Source of the DNA: Gracilaria vermiculophylla
Lineage: Eukaryota; Rhodophyta; Florideophyceae; Gracilariales; Gracilariaceae
Assembly (NCBI GenBank): GCA_019155205.2
Contig: JAHNZQ020000092.1
Coordinates: 944,543 to 1,008,542 of the forward strand
Direction of reading: 5' to 3'
Length of the DNA stretch: 64,000 bases
Shown here: in pieces, positions 1 to 10,194 of the stretch
How the letters are laid out: each line of letters starts with the position of its first letter
Numbering within the stretch: the first letter of the stretch is position 1
The notes under the pieces: model-generated
Seen by the model: only the letters and a program-made list of their open reading frames with translations
Told to the model about the DNA's origin: nothing
The model's database searches: none
Program-made: the position numbers and the translations under genes

Positions 1-591
1 AAGCCCGGCGTGGACTCCCATACCGTCACATTGTGCCACTGCGTTTCTTGTTTCGCCTCCGTCCCGTCGATCCACGCGTGCGTCGTGCCCACGCTCAGAG
101 TCAGCAGCCGCGACCCATCTGCCAGTCCCCTAGTCTGCGCCGCCGCCCCCGTACGCCCGATCAATGTCACTTTGCTCATGGTCTTATACGTCGAAGCGCG
201 CTCCCACCCCGGCCTATTTGCGGAGGCGTCTGTCCGTGAGCGCCGCTCCCCCAATCCCCCACGCATGGCGTTTGCTCTACCATACGCGTGTGCGCATCTT
301 TGCAGCCCGCGTACTAGTATCATGGCTCTCTGCCACGCCCACGCCCTTCGCCTTTTTGCTCGCGCAGAGAGATGCGCGTGCGCCGTCACTGTCACCGTCG
401 CATCCGCCGTCGCCGCTATGGCTCATCAAGCAGCGCGCCGCAGTAGTGACGCGCCGTAGCATTTTTTACCCGTTACGTGTCGCCACTCTCCAACCCCCTC
501 CTCGCCACGCTCAGCTCGACGTTTGCCCTGTCTGCGCCGCCGTCGCTGACGATCGCCACAGCGGATTCGCGCTTGCGACCACCGTCCAACG
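1..591. other. upstream region of KAE1, no gene seen
   Basis: No reading frame here resembles a known protein. The sequence is pyrimidine-rich on the plus strand, and its several overlapping open frames look like chance frames in GC-rich DNA. It probably holds the promoter and 5' UTR of the downstream KAE1 gene, and perhaps the edge of a neighbour cut by the window boundary. Confidence 0.5.
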
Positions 592-1665
592 ATGGGTACG
601 GCTTCGACCGATACACGCGCGCCCTCCACGGCGTCCAAGCGTTACATCCTTGGCATGGAGGGCAGCGCCAACAAGATCGGCGTCGCCGTTGTTGCCAGTG
701 ACGGCTCCGTGCTGTCCAACGTGCGCCAAACATTCGTCCCCCCCCCCGGCCACGGCTTTCTCCCGCGTGAAACCGCCGCGCATCACCAGAAGCACGTCGT
801 GCCGCTCATCTCCCGCGCCCTGGCTGTAGCTGGCATCTCACCATCGCAAATCATGTGCATTGGGTACACAAAAGGGCCCGGGATGGGCGCCCCGTTGAGA
901 TCAGTAGCAGTCGCCGCTCGCACGGTGTCTTTACTGTGGGATTGTCCGCTCGTCCCGGTCAATCATTGCGTGGCGCATATTGAAATGGGCAGGCTTGTCA
1001 CTAAATCCGCCAACCCGGTAGTTCTCTACGTCTCGGGAGGAAACACGCAGGTCATTGCGTATGCGCACAATCGCTACCGCATATTTGGTGAAACCATCGA
1101 CATTGCCGTAGGCAACTGCCTCGACCGCTTTGCGCGCGTCGTTGGCCTTTCAAACGATCCTTCGCCAGGGTACAACATCGAGCAAGCAGCGAAAAGCGGT
1201 GATGTGAGCACCCGAAAGTTTATGGAACTGCCTTACGTTGTCAAGGGAATGGATGTTTCGTTTTCTGGTTTGCTGTCCTTCATTGAAAGCGAGGCGGAAA
1301 AAGTGCTGGCAGATGGCACTTTTACTGTTCAAGACCTCTGCTTCAGTCTGCAAGAAACTGTTTTTGCAATGTTAGTGGAGGTCACAGAGCGGGCAATGGC
1401 CCATTGCGGTCAGAGCGACGTGCTTTGTGTTGGAGGTGTTGGATGCAATGTCAGATTACAAGAAATGCTCAGCGACATGGCGTCCGAGCGGGGTGGGCGA
1501 GCCTTCTGCACCGATGAGCGCTTTTGCATCGACAACGGTGCCATGGTTGCCTGGACGGCAGCGCTAATGTTTCAGGCAGGCGGAGCTGCTGTCCCCGTTG
1601 CTGATGCCACTTGCACGCAGCGCTATCGTACCGACGAGGTCTTCGTTAACTGGAGAGACGACTAG
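592..1665 (+). CDS. KAE1: tRNA N6-threonylcarbamoyladenosine synthase subunit KAE1/OSGEP
   Basis: This 357-residue protein is the Kae1/Qri7/TsaD-type ATPase of the KEOPS complex, which transfers the threonylcarbamoyl group to A37 of ANN-decoding tRNAs. The ASKHA fold begins at about residue 18 ([15 protein letters not shown]). The metal-binding HxxxH is at H125 and H129 ([11 protein letters not shown]). Further conserved blocks are YVSGGNTQV (about 146), [14 protein letters not shown] (about 166), [11 protein letters not shown] and the late [11 protein letters not shown] metal/nucleotide block. There is no targeting leader, so it is the cytosolic Kae1 type rather than the organellar Qri7 type. 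It is a single exon with an ATG at 592. It converges with the THOC3 gene 84 bp downstream. All motifs are intact, so it should be functional. Confidence 0.96.
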   Translation: MGTASTDTRAPSTASKRYILGMEGSANKIGVAVVASDGSVLSNVRQTFVPPPGHGFLPRETAAHHQKHVVPLISRALAVAGISPSQIMCIGYTKGPGMGAPLRSVAVAARTVSLLWDCPLVPVNHCVAHIEMGRLVTKSANPVVLYVSGGNTQVIAYAHNRYRIFGETIDIAVGNCLDRFARVVGLSNDPSPGYNIEQAAKSGDVSTRKFMELPYVVKGMDVSFSGLLSFIESEAEKVLADGTFTVQDLCFSLQETVFAMLVEVTERAMAHCGQSDVLCVGGVGCNVRLQEMLSDMASERGGRAFCTDERFCIDNGAMVAWTAALMFQAGGAAVPVADATCTQRYRTDEVFVNWRDD

Positions 1666-1749
1666 ACTTTGCACAGCCGAGTCAACTTCACTATCGGGCA
1701 TTTTGCGTTTCAAGTGAGCGATTCTGCGCCCTTGCTCCGGTACGTATCC

Positions 1750-2709
1750 CTATTTCGCCTTGGAAAACCCCCAAACGTATGTTGCTGGCTGCTCAGTTAC
1801 ATATCGGTCTCGTCCGACGAACTTCACAGGAGCGTAGGCTAACAAAAGTCGAGAAGGGTGCCAAGCAAACCCGTTGAGTACAGCCACTGTAGGTATGGAA
1901 TGCACAAGTGAACCAGTGGACGCATCAGTAATGTCTATCTTCTCCAGGTCCCCCGTCATAGCCAGATATTGACCTTCGTATGAATAGTCAACTAGTTGGA
2001 CCGCTTTTTCCCATCGATCAATGGTGAAGATATTGGACAAACTCATCGAATCCCAGATGCTGACGCATGTATCCAGACTGGCAATGGCAATGTATCGCCC
2101 TTTTGGATCACACGCAACCCCCATGCAAGTGTCGACATGTCCTTGAATGGTGATTATGTGCTCCAGGGATGGCCAAGCAAACGCGTCAACGCTTCCGTCG
2201 CCGCGTGTAAACATGATTCGCCTGCTGTCGCGGGTCCATCTGAACTGGTTCACTTCGCCATCAAAAGGCATCTTCTTGCGAACAGTCCAAGACAAGCAAT
2301 CCACAAAGTAAATCATGTTGCTTGAGAGCCCAATGGCCACGGTGTTTCCGTCCGGGGCCCAGTCCGCGAACAGGCACTTTGAATCGGTTGGGACTGAATG
2401 GATGGCTCGGGGGCCTGTTCGCGTGTCGTAAACATTTATAAGACAGTCAACGCCACCTGTGACAAACATATCCGGAGAGGTTTGGCTTGGAACCAATGCT
2501 TCGATGTTCTTTGTGTGACCATGGCACTCGTGCAAAAAATTGCGCTCCGGACGCGTGCTCATCTGCAGACTTTGTGTATCGTATACCAACACAGTTGAGG
2601 CGTCACCGGCGGCCAGAAGCCGTGTGCCGTCGACGTTCCACGCGACGGCTGTGACGGACAAGCGATGGCCGAAGCATCGTTTGGTTTCGATGTCGTGAAA
2701 CCCGGACAT
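1750..2709 (-). CDS. THOC3: THO complex subunit 3 (TEX1/THOC3), WD40 protein
   Basis: This 319-residue WD40 beta-propeller matches THOC3/TEX1, part of the THO complex that couples transcription to mRNA packaging and export in the nucleus. The order of blades follows the family: an initial GHRLSVTAVAW blade, HECHGHTKNIEAL, a GGVDCLINVYDTRTG blade, ADWAPDGNTVAIG, FDGEVNQFRWTRDS, IQGHVDTCMGVACDPKGRYIA and the closing FAWHPSRLLLAYA. The first in-frame ATG after the upstream stop is at 2709, giving MSGFHD at the N terminus. Longer openings use a non-ATG codon and were not used. No intron is visible. The gene ends tail-to-tail with KAE1. Confidence 0.9.
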   Translation of the reverse strand: MSGFHDIETKRCFGHRLSVTAVAWNVDGTRLLAAGDASTVLVYDTQSLQMSTRPERNFLHECHGHTKNIEALVPSQTSPDMFVTGGVDCLINVYDTRTGPRAIHSVPTDSKCLFADWAPDGNTVAIGLSSNMIYFVDCLSWTVRKKMPFDGEVNQFRWTRDSRRIMFTRGDGSVDAFAWPSLEHIITIQGHVDTCMGVACDPKGRYIAIASLDTCVSIWDSMSLSNIFTIDRWEKAVQLVDYSYEGQYLAMTGDLEKIDITDASTGSLVHSIPTVAVLNGFAWHPSRLLLAYAPVKFVGRDRYVTEQPATYVWGFSKAK

Positions 2710-3226
2710 ATCAAGCTGGAGGGTTCGATTTGCGATGCAAGGCAACTGGGAGCGGGCGGGGCGGTTGGGATAAAGCCCCGTGCACGAATGCTAAGCGGAC
2801 CGAAAAGAGCAAGGTGCGGGAACTTGTTTCCAGAGCAGGTCGATGTGCAAACTTTCTCTCAAGAGAAAACCATGCTGAGCTGGAGAAAGCAAAGGCGGTG
2901 AGCGTCGTGTTTAACAGAATGATGCCTCGGGGCGTATTGCGTATCGCACGGATGCGTTCACACTATGCAACGCAGTTGTGCTGTACAAGTCCAAAGGGAG
3001 ATGTTTATCGGATACAGCATAAACAGGTTAGTGGGATTTCAATAAATCGCTTTGCAATCCGTCGTCGCTGACCCACGAGCGCACACGTTCCTACTCTCGT
3101 GAAGTATTATACACTAGCCTTCTCGTTGGAGCACCCTATTGCGCCAAAACGACAGAATCTAGGACAGTACCCGCTCTCGAGGCATTCATATTTTTTCTTT
3201 AAATTTTGTTTTTATTTAATGGAAAG
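2710..3226. other. intergenic, no gene recognised
   Basis: Upstream flank of THOC3. The first part is GC-balanced and probably 5' UTR or promoter. The last 100 bases become AT-rich and end in a short purine run just before an old LTR fragment. No protein or RNA gene is recognised. Confidence 0.5.
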
Positions 3227-3413
3227 TGTAGTACAGTCCATCCTACCTTTAACGTGATATTGTCATGTGGCTTTACGACGGGATATTCCTAAGGACGGTT
3301 CGTATTTTACTACCTAAGCCACGTGGAGCAATATTCGGCCCACGTACGCTACAGTACCCTTGAGAAACGGTAGAATATAGATTTATTTTAGTCACTTGGT
3401 GCAGGTAATTACT
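3227..3413 (+). repeat. diverged partial LTR of the gypsy family (copy L0)
   Basis: The stretch begins with the family's LTR start, TGTAGTACAG, and keeps the landmarks of the other copies in order: a CCTAAGGA block, a GCCACGTGG-like block, a GCTACAGTA..CTTGAG block and a tRNA-independent AT-rich GGTAGAAT..TTTATTTTA block, followed by GGTAATTACT. After about 3413 the similarity stops. It is more divergent than the LTRs at 3934, 14453, 18170 and 63843, so it is an older, 3'-truncated solo remnant in plus orientation. Confidence 0.75.
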
Positions 3414-3833
3414 GAGTGCATTCGGAAATAAACTGATAGCCAACAGGACAAATGTTAGGCGCGGTTCTTCTCCGATTCGAAAACACAAACGCCATTTGAT
3501 GCGTCAAATATTGGCGCCAAACAGACGAACCGGAACACCCGATACAATAAAATCTGAGAGTTCTTTGCTTCCTTCTATTCCTTGCAAATAGTATGCACTC
3601 CATCATTTCGTTATCTCGCTGTAGTATAGTGACCGTCAGGTAATTCTAGTATTTGGCGCCAAAGGTGGTGTGTACGGTTCGCATGGAGAACAGCCATGTG
3701 GACGTTCTAGAGGTAATCTTAATTGCTAGATCAATTTTAGAATTTACTGTAGAGTGCCGGGGGCGCACTTCGGGTGCACCTCCCCCTGGCCACGTGGCCC
3801 GTCCGGCCGCGTCGGCCCGGGGGCCTCGCATAG
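3414..3833. other. intergenic, no gene recognised
   Basis: Mostly AT-rich sequence with two TTGGCGCCAA palindromes (near 3510 and 3652) about 140 bases apart. It ends in a GC-rich stretch that runs into the assembly gap. The open frames here are short or run into the gap and resemble nothing known. Confidence 0.5.
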
Positions 3834-3933
3834 NNNNNNNNNNNNNNNNNNNNNNNNNNNNNNNNNNNNNNNNNNNNNNNNNNNNNNNNNNNNNNNNNNN
3901 NNNNNNNNNNNNNNNNNNNNNNNNNNNNNNNNN
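3834..3933. other. assembly gap (100 N)
   Basis: Exactly 100 undetermined bases, the usual placeholder for a gap of unknown size. It lies at the outer end of the 3' LTR of the retrotransposon on its right, so the outer LTR boundary and any target-site duplication cannot be read. Confidence 0.99.
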
Positions 3934-4615
3934 TCCACTTCCGGATTACCTTAAGGAAGAATTCCACTGCTGGGGGTTGGTCGTTGCAAACTAGAAACGC
4001 TGTTCTGCTGCGACTTGTGCGAATCCTTTAGGAACTGTGACCTTCTAAGTCGGGAGACCAATTGTGGTACTGTCAGCCCTCCTGTCGAGGTAGTAAAGCA
4101 CAACGTCCGTTAGGAGTTTTTGTTGACTCCAAAGGTGCGTATTCCTAAAGGTGGTCTCCGGTATCCGCTGTCGCGAGCCGGGGGAATTCTTAAAGGGGAT
4201 CCGCAAACACTAAGCGGAAGGGGAGGTTCGCGGGGCGGACAATGCTCGTACAGGCGCTGCTATGATGCGACCTGGGGATTGGCGGCTTAGAAAGCTGCAT
4301 AGATCGACAAGAGACTCCAACCGGAAAAGTAGATGAAGACTCAAGGGTACTTGTCTATACTTCCCCAGAGGTGGAGCTCACCCAGCAGGTTAAATACCAA
4401 GCCGGGAGCCCACCTCGGCAGGTCTCACTACTGTACTAATTACCTGCCTATATTAACTAGAATAAATAATAATTCTACCGTTCCTCAAGGATACTGTAGC
4501 GCACGCGGGCGAGATTATGCACCACGTGGCCCAGCTAATAAAATACGGGCCCTCCTCAAGAATATTATACCTCAAGGCCAAACCACCCTTTTTCCGTAGA
4601 AGCCACTGTACTACA
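3934..4615 (-). repeat. 3' LTR (copy L1)
   Basis: On the minus strand it starts TGTAGTACAG and reads for 682 bases to the assembly gap. It aligns nearly end to end with the LTR at 14453-15132. Landmarks include TATAATATTCTTGAGG near its start (a possible TATA region) and repeated CCTTAAGGA-like words. The outer end is hidden by the gap, so its final CA and the flank duplication cannot be checked. Confidence 0.88.
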
Positions 4616-5120
4616 TACCCTTTTTCCTGAATTGCACCACGTCCTCGAGGTGCATCTTCCGCTTTCTTGATCCCTGGGGTGGCTCCTATCGGTGTTGCGG
4701 CACCTGCGGCCTCCGGCGGCTCACTAGTTCTCTCCTTCAGGCGTTCCTTCTCTTCTCCATACTCCTGCGCGGCGTGTTGCCGCGGGCTCGTGTTTCAATC
4801 CTTGCGGCGTTCGTGGGCTCAGCTCCTCCTTCACCCGGCTGCATGCACTCCTTCTTGGTGTCACCTGTCTGTGCTGCTGCGCCAGTCAGCAGCGCGGGTG
4901 TCCGCGTCTTTCGGCGAACAGCGCGTGGTGCAAGCGCGCACTTCCGTGGACGGAGCGTGGGTCAGTCCCGCGAGGATACCGACCCCATGGAGGCGCTAGC
5001 CACTCCGACTCCTTCGAGGTTACTCCTTTTGGCAAAACCCGCTTCTTCGCGTCGGCTCATCCGATCTCCGTGAAGGTGCCGGACTCATAAGTTTCTCGTC
5101 CGCACTTCCGTCGTTCTCCG

Positions 5121-7841
5121 TTGGATATGAGCGCGCTTCCCGCGATGGTGCTCCATAACTCGCCTGATGCCAGTCGCTCGGCTTCGCCTCGGATTCCACT
5201 GTGGCGGCTTTACATGGCCCCCTCCACGGTGGCGCATATAACGTCGAATCGATCCCCGAGCGGTGTCAGGTCTCTCTCCTCAGGTGCCACCACGCGTTCA
5301 GTCGCCATCCACCCTGCTTTGTACGCCTTCGGAATGTCCTCTCCTCCTCCAGCGCCGACATCCCCTTCCAATCCTGAGGTGTATCACACCTCGACCGGAG
5401 CGCCGTTCCGTCCAGGAGAACACTTCGATCATCGCGCCACGCGGGTGTTTGTCCCGTTCCACGATAGGTGCGTGAGTCTCCCCTGTCCCGTGGAGGACTA
5501 CATTCACCATTTTGGGCCGTACCTGCAGGCGATGCGGTTCCGCGCCGTCCCGGAGATTGCGTGGAACGACCAGAAGCGGAACCGCGTCGACACATACCGC
5601 GCCCATTGGCTTCACACTCCGGTACATGGTGACAATGCTCCGACCACGGTAGGACATTGCGACACTCCCTATGTGAGGTGCGTTGAAAAACGAGAGATAC
5701 AGGCGCGAATCCAGGTCCTGCTCCACAAGGACAGCTCGCACCAGAGAGCGGGGCGAACCGGAAGCATCGCCGGTGGACGCTCCGCCCTTGCGGTGTTGCC
5801 CTTCGATCCCCCATACGACCGCCTGTACTGGCTCAATCGTAATCGATGGGGGACACACCTCGCGGACGAAACTCGCGTACGCACCGCATTCGGGTACTTC
5901 TACGGATGGCATAACACAAAGTTCCATGATATGCCCTCCGGGCAACGGCCCAAGTATTACCTTTAGGTGAACGACTCCCGGAGGGACCACTGGGTTTCCC
6001 CACATCTCTGCGTGGCGACGCCCATAACCTTTGCGTAGCATACCTCTGAGGTTCTGGATCCACATGACTCCCTAGGGCGGTTCGTCATGCTGGTCGCCTC
6101 GACGGAGTTTTGCGGTCGGCACCCTGATGGCGTACCTCCAAGCGGTGGACGAAAGCGTAACTTCCTATACCGGGTGCCGCGACGGCCGCCTCTACTGGGA
6201 CTCGTCATAGCAGCCGCCTGCCGGGCGTTTGCTCCCCTTGTCGGCGTCCATCATACGGGTCCTGCGCTCCTTTGGCATCCAAAACCTGGTTAAGGGCACC
6301 GCATGGACCGAGTCCGAGGCGGAGACACTGTTGGATTAACACCTCCGGGTGGCGTGGAATGACACACCGGGTTTCCTCTGGTACGACTACGGCGAGGACA
6401 AGTTTCACCCCATTGTGAGAAGTCCGAACGGAAACGATGACAGGCGAGCATACCCTGCCTTTCCCCGTCTGGCGCCATCTCGGGTTCCTCAGGTGTCACG
6501 GCTTCGAGTAGCCGACTACGACCCCTTGATGGAGAGCCTGGCATGTGATGCGCCCCGTCATGTACCGGCTCCGTCCCAGGATATGGTCGTACCTCCTGAG
6601 GTGATAACTCCGTGGCCCTCCGCATTGCCGAGTGCTCCCGCAGTGGTAGCCGCCGTGTCTCCTATTGCAGAGGACGAGATTGCTCCCATCCCGGCACTTT
6701 CGGCCCCAATGGTGCAGCCCCGACTGCGGAGCGCCCCTGCGCCTATTGCTGAGCCTCGCCTGCGGAGCGTTCCAGTTCCTGCATCGCCGTCACCTCCGGT
6801 GTCACCGACTCCGTACTTCGCTTTGCCGACCTCCACTGCGGAGCATGGGTAATCCCGTCTGGGAGCCCCTGTCCCAGCTGGTCCGCCGTCCAGGGCTCCT
6901 TCCGCGGCGGTTGTTGCACAGTCAATGGAGGTGGCCGCTTCGGGTGCACCGTCGGGCGAAGTCTCCGCTGGGGCTTTGGAAGATACCTTCCAGGAATTGG
7001 TGCAGGCGTTATTGGAGGTCAGAAGGGCAAGGGAAAATTGAAGGGATATTAAGAATGTTCGCCAGCTCTAGCTTGGATTTACTTGGAGGTGTCTCGATCA
7101 CGACTTATATAGTCGCTCAGTCGCACCGACTACGTTGCATTAGAAATTACACTAAAAAGGCGAGACACTCAATACTTCCAATCATATTGTAACATGACAT
7201 AAATTTACTAGCCACAATTCAATAATGCTTACAACAGCAAGGCACAACAAGGCATAACAGTTCCGTACACTCACGAGACCATGACAATGCACAAATTCAC
7301 TCAACCACCTTACACTCTCTGTATTCTGCCACCACTCGTGTCCATACAGCAATGTGTGTGTATAGTTACCATTACGAGGGAGACATTACACTAGGCCATA
7401 TCTGGTGTACATTAAGCTGAGTATGCAATGTGTACACCTAGAAACCATATGGTAGTGAACAACGTGCAGAATAGCACAGCTGCACACGTGTACCACACAA
7501 AGTCAACATTAAACACAGCCCATGGTCCCCGGAACATTTAGTTGTCAGTGACAGCACAGGCACCTTATCTAACAGGCGTGTCTGGTGACAGGCCGTCCTG
7601 CTCCGGCTTCTCCTGTAGAGGCTCTGCGCGAGGCGTGTGATAGGGTCCTAGAGCTCCACAAGGCCCGGGCAGACCGAGCCTCGATGGCGACCGTCAAGAA
7701 AATCCTGTCGGCGTTCGTCGATAGCCAAGCGCTAACGGCAAAAGCGCCTCGAAGCGGAGTATTCGACGCAATTCGGTGACCTGTAGATGATAAAACCCTG
7801 GCAAATAAAAGATCTCTCGGATGCTGCAGAAGCTTCATGAA
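5121..7841 (+). pseudogene. antisense accessory ORF of the retrotransposon, broken copy
   Basis: This coding remnant runs opposite to gag-pol, between the chromodomain and the 3' LTR. Its first part, 5121-5966, is open for 281 codons (blocks YIHHFGPYLQAMRFRAVP, WNDQKRNRVDTYRAHWLH, LADETRVRTAFGYF). A stop and frame changes follow. An open block at 6349-6852 carries WNDTPGFLWYDYGEDKF and a Pro/Ala-rich region with repeated PRLRSVP-type units. A 563-base insertion splits the C-terminal helix (FQELVQ before it, ASPVEALREACDRVLELHKA after it). The same blocks in the same order occur in the second copy at 15527-17660, so the ORF is a real conserved part of the family. I do not recognise any known domain. 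It is not env-like: no signal peptide or membrane segment is visible. Confidence 0.7.
7010..7572. mobile_element. 563-bp insertion flanked by a 7-bp target duplication
   Basis: The antisense ORF is interrupted by AT-richer DNA flanked by CAGGCGT at 7003-7009 and again at 7573-7579. The homologous, uninterrupted sequence at about 15.71-15.74 kb has a single related heptamer at the aligned point, so it serves as an empty site. The insert begins TATTGGAGG and ends CTTATCTAA. I see no terminal inverted repeats, coding frame or LTR signature, so the type is open: a small non-autonomous DNA element or a SINE-like piece. Confidence 0.75.
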
Positions 7842-8019
7842 CGGTAGTTCTCTTATGACTAGGCCGTGCCCGCGTGGTCAGCGACACGAAGTGCCGCCGT
7901 GGGAGCATGCGAAAAGCAAGCAATCGCATCCTGGAGGCAAAAAAGAAACCTTCAGGTACAGGATAGACTGCGGAGACGAAGAACTACTCCGGTTGGAGGC
8001 CCCCTCCCCCTTTCAAAAC

Positions 8020-8588
8020 GGAAGCGCCTATGTGGAGAGGCGTTTCCACATCAGATTGGCGTGTTATCGTCTGAGGATGTTCTACGGGATGTGTTCTGGA
8101 AGTTCTCCCATATCGTCCTTCGAGGTGTAGCTTGATCACCGGACGCGGTACAGTATTCCTGCAGGGGTTTGTCGGTGGGAGACGAAGCGGTCCACTGCGT
8201 AGAGAATGTCTCCTTCAGTGGTCGTGATGGCATCTGGAGCCTCCAGAAATGGTTTATCGAGCGGGGTGATACGCTTTTCAGTATTCAACGGTGTCCTGAT
8301 TCCTGAGGTGGTCGGATGAGGAAGTTCCGCGCGTGGTTCCTGAGGTGGGGTGGCAAGTATTTTTGAGAGGCTGGGCGTTGGGCCTTTCGTCACCCTATCA
8401 CGGGAGACGACGTCTCTGAGCCCACTCACCTCAATGGCGACAGTATCCGTATAGGTGGCCAGGACTTTGTAGGGCCCTGGGGTGGTCGGCGCTAACTTGC
8501 GCGTGACGTCCGGGGGTTCGTCGGACGTTTCCCTGGAATTGTCCAGGAAAACCTCGTCGCCTTCCTTCAGATGAGGGCCTTGCATCAC
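8020..8588 (-). pseudogene. integrase C terminus with chromodomain, broken
   Basis: The frame 8588-8136 holds the integrase C-terminal part (EGDEVFLDNS, TTPGPYKVLATY, AIEVSGLRDVVSRDRV) and then a chromodomain opening YAVDRFVSHRQTPAGILYRVR. At the position where chromodomains carry a tryptophan there is a TGA. Beyond it the domain continues in the same frame (SSYTSKDDMGELPEHIP) with a TAG and a TAA. The homologous end in the second copy reads SKNDTEEPSGQIPENVTKRY and has sense codons at the TAG and TAA positions. Chromodomains in this position guide integration to marked chromatin in chromoviruses. Confidence 0.75.
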
Positions 8589-8618
8589 CTTTCGGTCGAA
8601 GTCCTGTTTGTATCTCCT

Positions 8619-9782
8619 TTACGAGGCGTTGATTCTCTCCTTTGCGAGGCAGAGTGCGTTCTTATACCGCCTTAGGATGGAGCGTTTGGCTTCCGCCGCT
8701 GTTGGCGCCTGTGGTCCATCAGACGGGTGCGCCGTGTCGCGTGCCGCAATGACGGCACTTGGCGGGATGCGCGAGAGCACCAGAATGGAAGGAGCGGTCC
8801 CCGTGGAGCTGTGCACCTGCAGGTTGTATACATACGTGATGGGGCCCACATATGCATCCCAATCCTTCTGGTGGTCCGCGACATTGTGCTTCGGCTTCGT
8901 TGTGATGTTCTTGTTGAACCTTTCCGCCTGTTCGTTGGTCTGGGGGTGATATGCAGTTGTAAACAACTGTTACATCCCCAGAATTCCGGAGACGGCGCTG
9001 AAGAGCTTCGCCGTGAACTGGGGGCCATTATCCGTGAGAACTGGGGGCCATTATCCGTGAGAAGGTACAATGGTATCCCGTAACGGTAAACCCAAAGCTC
9101 CAGAAAGGCGTTGGCAATCACTGCTGCAGTGGTGATCCGGAGGGGGATTACACGCGTCCTTTTCGAGAAACGATTTGTGATCACGAGTATAAATCGGTGC
9201 CCTCGCTCCGTCTTGGGGAGAGGACCCAAGATGTCCATGGCCATAAACTCCAACGGTCCTGAAGGAGGGAACAGCGTGAGCGGCGTCCGGTGTTTCGTAT
9301 ATTTCCCCTAATGGCGGCGCAGGAATAGCAATCCGCCACCGTTTGGAAGGCGTCATTAGCCATATTCGGCCAATAGAACTCAGCATTATGAAATACATCC
9401 AAGATCCACCGGGGTGCCCGGCAAGGCGCGGATAGTGCAAGAGATACAGCACTCTCGCCTGTAGCTTCGTCGTAACCACCTTTTGGAGAGCTCCATCCAG
9501 GGGGGCGCGGCGTACAAGCACGCCGTCACGGTCGACGTCGAATGACGATGTTAGATTCCCCACAGTGGAGAGGCACTCCTTACAGTACGCACCCGTACTC
9601 TGTTCCTTCAGGAACTCCGCTATGGCAATGGGGAGAACTTCTTTCTCCTCCTCAACGGGATCCATAACCTCAGGGAGTCCGCTATGCTTTCCTTCAGGCT
9701 CGCAGCATTCCAAACATTTTCCATCGGATCCTTCTTTCCCATCGGCGTCTTGGATAACCAGACACGGGACTGTGTCCTCCAA
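8619..9782 (-). pseudogene. retrotransposon integrase, frameshifted
   Basis: Read downward on the minus strand the pieces are an N-terminal HHCC zinc region split over two frames (LLHYPRLAGHPGG, then WPNMANDAFQTVADCYSCAA), the catalytic core in another frame (MDILGPL with the first Asp, LLTDNGPQF with the second) and the third acidic residue in yet another (TAYHPQTNEQAERFN). Thus the D,D,E triad is recognisable but needs at least three frame changes to read. A short tandem duplication near 9017-9062 (unit about 23 bases, including ACTGGGGGCCATTATCCGTG) lies exactly where the core frame is lost and may be one cause. Confidence 0.85.
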
Positions 9783-10167
9783 AAGCGTTTGTCCTCCCCC
9801 TCGGTTGAATTCGCGAGAGCGCGTCAGCTACCTGGTGTTTAATTCCAGGGCGGTGGAGGATGTCAAACGCAAACTCCAGGAGGCACAACCTCCACCTTCC
9901 CAGGCGACCGAAAGCATCCGTCAAGGACAGTATCCACTTCATTGGTGCGTGGGCCGTCCTCAAAATGAAACGCAAGCCTTTCCGGTATGGGCGTAAAAGC
10001 AAAACCGCCCACACGATGGCCAGACATTCGCGCTCCGAGGTGGAGTAGTTCCGTTCCGTAGGTGTGAGGCTGCGACTCCAATACCCGATGGGTTGAAGTC
10101 CACCTTCCGGTTGCTCCTGTAGGAGGGCATATCCGACCTGGTATTTACAGGCGTCACTGTCCAGCAC
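9694..10167 (-). pseudogene. retrotransposon RNase H domain
   Basis: The frame contains LDSDACKYQVGYALLQ (first catalytic Asp), PIGYWSRSLTPTERNYSTSERECLAIVWA and the tail LHRPGIKHQVADALSR typical of Ty3/gypsy RNase H. It is in the same frame as the reverse transcriptase upstream and separated from it only by one TGA just after EPPI. It removes the RNA template strand during cDNA synthesis in intact relatives. Confidence 0.9.
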
Positions 10168-10194
10168 TATTCGGCCACGCCGCTTCGGAAGTAC

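Noticed and set aside
5121..5966. Env-like glycoprotein gene in the retroelement
   Set aside because: Position fits, but the ORF is antisense to pol and shows no signal peptide, membrane span or cysteine pattern.
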